A DNA stretch of 64,000 nt from Calditerricola satsumensis (lineage in GTDB: Bacteria > Bacillota > Bacilli > Calditerricolales > Calditerricolaceae): assembly GCF_014646935.1 (NCBI RefSeq), contig NZ_BMOF01000001.1, positions 62,001 through 126,000 of the forward strand, given 5' to 3'. The notes beneath the pieces were generated by a model. The model was not told the DNA's origin. It saw only the letters and a list, made by a program, of their open reading frames with translations, and did not search any database. The position numbers were made by a program, and so were the translations under genes. Shown here one piece after another: positions 59,660 to 64,000 of the stretch (positions within the stretch are counted from its first letter, which is position 1; each line of letters starts with the position of its first letter).

Positions 59660-60265
59660 CTAGCGGTATGCGGAGTTGAGCGGGATCTTCGCCGCCTCGA
59701 AGGTGCGCACGCGCGTGTACGGGACATCGTGGCGGCGGGCCAGGGCGGAAAGGTGGCGATCCTGTTCGGCATCGGCGCGGGCGATGACGTACCGGGCATG
59801 GGGAAGCAGCAGGTCGAAAAGTGCGGCGCTGCGCGCGTCGTTGCGCAAGGGGCCTCCGAAAAAGACGAGGATGAGCGGCACGCCTTGCCGGTGGGCAAGC
59901 TGGGCGATTTCCCGCGCGCGCCGGACCTCCGCTTCCCACGTCCGCCTTGCAGCGGCAAGGCCGACGGGGCTGTAGCCGACCGCCAAAAGGACGCTCCGGT
60001 AGGGGGAAAGGTCCCGCGCCTCGGCATAGGGGCGCACGTCGCCGTCGATGTGCAGCGTGTCGGCCAGGCGGGCGAGGGCATGCACCTCGACGCCTTGACC
60101 GACTGCCGTGATCAGGGCCGGTTCGCGAGCGACGGGAAACGGCAAGTGGGGGAGCGTCCATTCTCGTGCCGGAACGGTGGCGACCGCTTCTCGGTACGCG
60201 CAGGCAAGGGCCAGCGCAACCAGCAGGGCCGGCACGATCCAAGGGCGTCCGCGACGGTTGGACAT
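59660..60265 (-). CDS. Secreted DUF6305-like protein
   Basis: A 201-residue protein. The N-terminal signal helix WIVPALLVALALACAYREA is followed by a Rossmann-like domain: EPALITAVGQGVEVHALARLA, YRSVLLAVGYSPVGLAAA, REIAQLAHRQGVPLILVFFGGPLRN, FDLLLPHARYVIARADAEQDRHLSALARRHDVPYTRV. The layout recalls DUF6305 proteins found beside two-component systems and tricarboxylate transporters. It is probably an extracytoplasmic ligand-sensing partner of the kinase, an inference from position. The start is set by the signal sequence and GGAGG. Confidence 0.65.
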   Translation of the reverse strand: MSNRRGRPWIVPALLVALALACAYREAVATVPAREWTLPHLPFPVAREPALITAVGQGVEVHALARLADTLHIDGDVRPYAEARDLSPYRSVLLAVGYSPVGLAAARRTWEAEVRRAREIAQLAHRQGVPLILVFFGGPLRNDARSAALFDLLLPHARYVIARADAEQDRHLSALARRHDVPYTRVRTFEAAKIPLNSAYR

Positions 60266-60335
60266 GGCCGGTCCTCCCCGTGGCGGTTTGTTTTTCTTCG
60301 CGAAAAAAGAAGACCAGAGGAACGGCTCATCCTCT

Positions 60336-60344
60336 AGTCTAGCA
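60336..60344 (-). promoter_or_regulatory. Promoter of the DUF6305/two-component operon
   Basis: Minus strand TGC-TAGACT (60344-60336) extended -10, with TGAACA about 16 bases further upstream. Confidence 0.45.
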
Positions 60345-60400
60345 AATGGGACGCAAGTGTTCACCTTTTTTAAACGTTTCCATTCTTCGCTGCAATCGTT

Positions 60401-61324
60401 CTACCGCTTCAACCGGGGATCCAGGGCGTCGCGCAGGCCATCGCCCAGCAGGTTGAACCCGAGGACGGTGAGCAGGATGGCCAAGCCCGGGAACGTGACC
60501 ACCCACACCGCCGTCTGGAAGGCAGACTGGCCTTCCTTCAGCATCAGCCCCCATTCCGGCTGGGGCGGCTGGGCGCCGAGGCCGAGGAAGCTGAGGCCGG
60601 CGGCGTCGAGGATGGCCGTGCCGATGCTGAGGGTGGTCTGCACGAGGATCGGCGCGAAGCAGTTGGGCAGGATGTGGCGGAAGAGGATGCGCGCGTCGGA
60701 CGCGCCGATGGCTCGCGCCGCCTCGACGAATTCCATCTCCTTTACGGCGAGGACCGACGAGCGGACGATGCGCGCGAATTGCGGGATGCCGACGATGCCG
60801 ATGGCGATCATGGCGTTGATCAGGTCCGGACCGAGGATGGCCACGATGGCGATGGCCAGCAGTATGCTCGGGAAGGCGAGCAGGATGTCGACGAGGCGCA
60901 TGATGACGAGATCCACCGCCCGGCCGAAATAGCCGGAAACCGCGCCCAGCAGCGTGCCGAGCACAAGGGAGATGCCCACCGACACGACGCCGATTTCCAG
61001 GGAAATGCGCGCGCCGTGCAGGATGCGGCTGAAGATGTCGCGGCCTTGGGCGTCGGTGCCGAGCCAGTGCTCGGCCGAGGGCGGCTTGAGGCGGTTGTAG
61101 AGGTCGGTGTCGTGGACCGGGTCGTACGGGGCGAGCACGTCGGCGAAGAGCGCCGCCAACAGCAGCAGGGCGAGGATGACCAATCCGGTGCAGGCCGACT
61201 TGCTGCGCAAAAGGCGCGACAGGGCGTCCCGCCAGGGTCCGGCCGCCTTGTGCGGCGTGATGCCTGCCGGGGGCGCGGGTGTTCGGGCGTTGTGCGCATG
61301 GGGGATCGGTGCTGGCGTGGACAT
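60401..61324 (-). CDS. dppC: Dipeptide/oligopeptide ABC permease, DppC/OppC type
   Basis: A 307-residue permease. A Pro-rich cytoplasmic N-terminus (about 1-40) is followed by a first helix, the OppC-type LAPYDPVHDTDLYNRLKPPSAEHWLGTDAQGRDIFSRILHGARISL, then the permease core with the EAA loop (EFVEAARAIGASDARILFRHILPN) that contacts the ATPases. The window contains no DppD/DppF ATPase gene downstream; the next gene on this strand is the signalling operon. It follows dppB by 15 bases. Confidence 0.9.
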   Translation of the reverse strand: MSTPAPIPHAHNARTPAPPAGITPHKAAGPWRDALSRLLRSKSACTGLVILALLLLAALFADVLAPYDPVHDTDLYNRLKPPSAEHWLGTDAQGRDIFSRILHGARISLEIGVVSVGISLVLGTLLGAVSGYFGRAVDLVIMRLVDILLAFPSILLAIAIVAILGPDLINAMIAIGIVGIPQFARIVRSSVLAVKEMEFVEAARAIGASDARILFRHILPNCFAPILVQTTLSIGTAILDAAGLSFLGLGAQPPQPEWGLMLKEGQSAFQTAVWVVTFPGLAILLTVLGFNLLGDGLRDALDPRLKR

Positions 61325-61339
61325 GCCCGGCTTCCCTCC

Positions 61340-62344
61340 TTACTCCAAACGGATGCGCGGATCAAGGGCTTTGTACAGGAGATCGGTTACCAGGTTGATG
61401 ATCACGAACAGCGTGGCGATGAACAGGATGGTGCCCTGGACGACGGGAATGTCGCGGGCGAGGATGGCGTTGACCACATAGCGACCGATGCCCGGCCAGG
61501 AGAAGATCGTTTCGGTCAGCACCGCGCCGCTGAGCAGGGCCCCGAACTGCAGGCCCATCACGGTGAGAACGGGGAGAAAGGCGTTCTTCAGCGCGTGGCG
61601 CACGAGGATGACGTGTCCGCGCAGCCCTTTGGCCTTGGCGGTGCGGATGTAGTCCTGCTCGAGAACTTCCAGCATGCTTGCCCGCGTCATGCGCGCGATG
61701 ATGGCCATCGGGATCGTGCCGAGCACGACGGCAGGCAAGAGAAGATGGGCCAGGCTGTCCCAGAACGCCGGCCAGTTGGCCGTGAGCACGCTGTCGACAA
61801 GGTGCAGGCCGGTGATCGTCTCCAATTGAATGTCGTGGGAGAGGCGGCCGGACGGCGGCAGCCACCCGAGCTGGACGGAGAAGGCCCAGATGACGAGCAG
61901 CCCCAGCCAGAAGATCGGCATCGACACGCCGATGAGCGCCCCGGTCATGCTGAGGTTGTCGAACCACGAGTGGGGACGGACGGCGGCGATCACGCCGGCC
62001 GTCACCCCGACAACGGTGGCGACGAGCATGGCCGCCAGGGCGAGCTCCAAGGTGGCCGGAAAGCGCTCCATCAGCTCGACGGCGATTTGCTCGTGGGTGT
62101 GGATGGAGCGGCCGAGATCGCCGGAGAGGACGCGGCCGAGAAAGCGGGCGTACTGCACGAGGAAGGGGTCATTCAGGCCGAGGTCTTCGCGCAGCTGCGC
62201 AAGCTGTTCCGGCGTGGCCCGCTCGCCGAGCATCACCTGTGCCGGGTCGCCGGGGATGAGGTGCAGGAGCAGAAAGGCGAGAAAGGTGACGCCGATCAGC
62301 ACGGGAATCAGCCAGACGAGTCGCTTGACGATGTAGCGCAGCAT
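61340..62344 (-). CDS. dppB: Dipeptide/oligopeptide ABC permease, DppB/OppB type
   Basis: A 334-residue permease. MLRYIVKRLVWLIPVLIGVTFLAFLLLHLIPGDPAQ is the classic OppB start. The DFGRSIHTHEQI-like GDLGRSIHTHEQIAVELMERFPATLEL and the EAA loop (DYIRTAKAKGLRGHVILVRHALKN) are present. Six helices. AGGAGGAG precedes ATG 62344. A perfect 15-bp hairpin separates it from dppE. Confidence 0.92.
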   Translation of the reverse strand: MLRYIVKRLVWLIPVLIGVTFLAFLLLHLIPGDPAQVMLGERATPEQLAQLREDLGLNDPFLVQYARFLGRVLSGDLGRSIHTHEQIAVELMERFPATLELALAAMLVATVVGVTAGVIAAVRPHSWFDNLSMTGALIGVSMPIFWLGLLVIWAFSVQLGWLPPSGRLSHDIQLETITGLHLVDSVLTANWPAFWDSLAHLLLPAVVLGTIPMAIIARMTRASMLEVLEQDYIRTAKAKGLRGHVILVRHALKNAFLPVLTVMGLQFGALLSGAVLTETIFSWPGIGRYVVNAILARDIPVVQGTILFIATLFVIINLVTDLLYKALDPRIRLE

Positions 62345-62366
62345 GGGGACTCCTCCTCATGGAAAG

Positions 62367-62400
62367 GCATTTCCTCCGGGGGTTTCCCCGGAGGAAATGC
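62367..62400 (-). other. Perfect 15-bp intercistronic hairpin between dppE and dppB
   Basis: GCATTTCCTCCGGGG-GTTT-CCCCGGAGGAAATGC with no T run on the minus strand. Such structures at the 3' end of binding-protein genes usually protect the upstream mRNA and lower expression of the permease genes. Confidence 0.7.
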
Positions 62401-62472
62401 GCATCCTGCATGGCCACGCCGATCTCGCCGCGGTCGGCGCGTTGCAGCGCCGCCGCCGCGCGAGGCGCGGCC

Positions 62473-64000
62473 TCACTTTTGCACGTCTACCTTGTTGAGC
62501 GGCTCGGAGCCCGTCGGGTGCGGCACGTAGTTCTTGACGTAGGCGCGGGCGGCCAGCGGCGGCGTGGCGTGGGCGAGGGGCACCCACGGAGCGTCGCGGT
62601 GGATGATCTCCTGCGCCTTCTTGTACAGCTCCTCGCGCTTCTTCTGGTCGGTCTCGCGCTGGGCTTGGATGAGGAGCGCATGCAGCTCGTCGCTGCGGTA
62701 GAAGGAGATGTTGCCCGCGCTGCCCTTGACGGCGTTGTCCTTGTCCAAGAGCACGTACAGGAAGTTGTCCGGGTCGCCGTTGTCGCCCGTCCACCCGAGC
62801 AGGGCCATGTCGTGCTCGCCGTTTTTCGTCTTCTCCAGATAGGTCCCCCATTCGTAGGAGACGATCTTCGCCTCGATGCCCACCTTGGCCAGGTCGGCGG
62901 CGATGGCCTGGGCGATCTGCTGCGGCTGCGGCATGTACGGCCGCGGGTTGGGCATGGCCCACAGCGTCGTCTTGAAGCCGTTCGGGTAGCCGGCTTCGGC
63001 CAAGAGGGCCTTCGCCTTCTCGGGGTTGTACTCGTAATCCTGGATCTCGTCGTTGTAGCCCCACAGCGTGGGCGGCAGCGGGTTTTTGGCCGGCTTGGCC
63101 AGCCCGCCGTAGAAGGCGTCGATCAGCGCCTGCTTGTTGATGGCGTGGTTGATGGCCTGGCGCACCTTCGGGTTGTCAAAGGGCTTCTTGTCCATGTTCA
63201 TGGCCAGATAGCCGACGTTCATCGACGGGCGCAGGATCAGCTGCAGGTCGGGGTTGTTCTTGACGTTCGGCACGTCCTCGGGGTTGAGCCCGTCCATGAT
63301 GTCGATCGTGCCGGCCTGCAGTTCGAGGAAGCGCGCCGCGTTGTCCGGGATGACGCGGAAGATGAGCGTTTTGATCTTGGCCTTTTCGCCCCAGTAGTTG
63401 TCGTTGCGCTCGAGGACGATCCGGTCGTCCTTTTTCCATTCCTTGAAGATGAACGGTCCCGTACCGACCGGGTTCTTGAAGAAGTCCTTCCCGTACTTCT
63501 TGATCGCCGCAGGGCTGGCGATGGCGAAGGCCGGCATGGCCAAGGTTTGCAGGAAGGGTGCGTTCGGCTCCTTCAGCGTGATCTTCACTTCGTAGGGCCC
63601 CGTTTTTTCCACCTTTTGAATGATGCCGGGGAATCCGCCGAACATATAGCCGTAGTATTCAAAATCGCCGTGGTGGTACGGGTGGTTTTTGTCCATCCAC
63701 CGCTGGAAGTTGAAGACGACGGCGTCGGCGTTGAAGTCGGTTCCGTCGTGGAACTTGACGCCTTCGCGCAGCTTGAACGTCCACACTTTGCCGTCCTCGC
63801 TCACGTTCCACTCCGTGGCCAGGGCCGGCTTGACGGTGGTGTCCTCTTCGTTGTACTGGACGAGGGTATCAAAGATCTGGTGCGTCACCCGAATCGACTC
63901 GCCGTCGGTGACGTTGGCCGGGTCGAGGCCGACCGCGTCGCTGCCGCGGCCGAAGACGAGCGTCTTGTCGCCGCCCGCGTTGCCGGATCCGCCGTCGGTC
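62473..64000 (-). CDS. dppE: Dipeptide/oligopeptide-binding protein (SBP family 5), 5' end outside window
   Basis: At least 508 residues are visible on the minus strand. The frame is open through 64000, so the signal peptide and start lie beyond the edge. The visible part begins in a Gly/Ser-rich linker (TDGGSGNAGGDKT) typical of lipoproteins, then LVFGRGSDAVGLDPANVTDGES, VTHQIFDTLVQYNEED, VWTFKLREGVKFHDGTDFNADAVVFNFQRW (family signature) and KVRQAINHAINKQALID. It delivers di- or oligopeptides to the DppB/C permease. The protein ends before a strong hairpin. Confidence 0.92.
   Translation of the reverse strand, partial: TDGGSGNAGGDKTLVFGRGSDAVGLDPANVTDGESIRVTHQIFDTLVQYNEEDTTVKPALATEWNVSEDGKVWTFKLREGVKFHDGTDFNADAVVFNFQRWMDKNHPYHHGDFEYYGYMFGGFPGIIQKVEKTGPYEVKITLKEPNAPFLQTLAMPAFAIASPAAIKKYGKDFFKNPVGTGPFIFKEWKKDDRIVLERNDNYWGEKAKIKTLIFRVIPDNAARFLELQAGTIDIMDGLNPEDVPNVKNNPDLQLILRPSMNVGYLAMNMDKKPFDNPKVRQAINHAINKQALIDAFYGGLAKPAKNPLPPTLWGYNDEIQDYEYNPEKAKALLAEAGYPNGFKTTLWAMPNPRPYMPQPQQIAQAIAADLAKVGIEAKIVSYEWGTYLEKTKNGEHDMALLGWTGDNGDPDNFLYVLLDKDNAVKGSAGNISFYRSDELHALLIQAQRETDQKKREELYKKAQEIIHRDAPWVPLAHATPPLAARAYVKNYVPHPTGSEPLNKVDVQK

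Noticed and set aside
62473-63888. Starting the dipeptide-binding protein at the GTG at 63888
   Set aside because: The frame is open to the window edge and encodes typical lipoprotein linker and domain sequence upstream, so the gene is simply cut by the window.
1-64000. CRISPR array, tRNA or rRNA genes
   Set aside because: No regularly spaced repeats and no tRNA/rRNA-like sequence were noticed on either strand by eye.

Overview
The window comes from the chromosome of a high-G+C, endospore-forming member of the Bacillota (Bacillales-like). Four things point there. (1) Spore genes: sspI, spoVAF, a YheC/YheD coat-type gene and small YjcZ-like peptides. (2) Bacillus-style gene order: sspI/ysgA, then T-box-pheS-pheT-zapA-cvpA-polX-mutS2, and lcfA ... 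fadR-fadB-etfB-etfA. (3) Strong AAGGAGG ribosome binding sites and sigma-A promoters. (4) A T-box leader. The base composition, roughly two-thirds G+C by eye, suggests a thermophilic lineage such as Calditerricola or a relative, but the genus cannot be proved from this sequence.

Layout. 1-5.7 kb: an MhqR-type repressor with its operator, then an overlapping run of rluD-family, folB, methyltransferase and membrane genes, and a GH133 debranching enzyme that overlaps a convergent rsmF. 7-10.2 kb: a SelW/Rdx-type gene with an in-frame TGA and a bacterial SECIS-like hairpin (a probable selenoprotein), yugN-like, bioY, an inositol-phosphatase gene and a YedF/DsrE-like gene. 10.3-15 kb: M42 peptidase, YheC/D, an MsmX-type ATPase, glucokinase, then a compact candidate type I toxin/antisense-RNA locus. 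15.2-23.3 kb: alcohol dehydrogenase, SDR, the acetylated-DAP branch of lysine synthesis (dapH, a class III aminotransferase, dapL), a second M42 gene broken by a short deletion, and ctaA. 23.4-31.5 kb: sspI, KtrA-type K+ regulator, rRNA methyltransferase, glutamate/dicarboxylate symporter, and an iron-siderophore ABC system with Fur-like boxes, split by a wrecked sirtuin gene.

31.6-44 kb: T-box(Phe)-pheS-pheT, an IS-derived miniature element with a truncated hotdog gene, then zapA-cvpA-polX, a holin-like membrane gene, mutS2 and a glycosyltransferase. 43.4-47.3 kb: csaB, an LCP ligase gene and spoVAF (cell envelope and spore). 47.4-57.5 kb: fatty-acid degradation (lcfA, fadR, fadB, etfBA, fadH), with two FadR-like boxes. 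Sitting between lcfA and fadR, on the opposite strand, is a small cbb3-type oxidase module. cobS follows. 57.6-64 kb: a two-component system with a DUF6305-like secreted protein, and the 3' part of a dipeptide ABC operon (dppE is cut by the window end).

Most striking observations: the probable selenoprotein and a nearby YedF-like gene; the convergent toxin/antisense locus at 14.8-15.1 kb with a start-codon-masking leader; the oxidase module interrupting a classic fad operon; and three decayed genes or mobile remnants (M42 copy 2, sirtuin, IS-flanked hotdog fragment).
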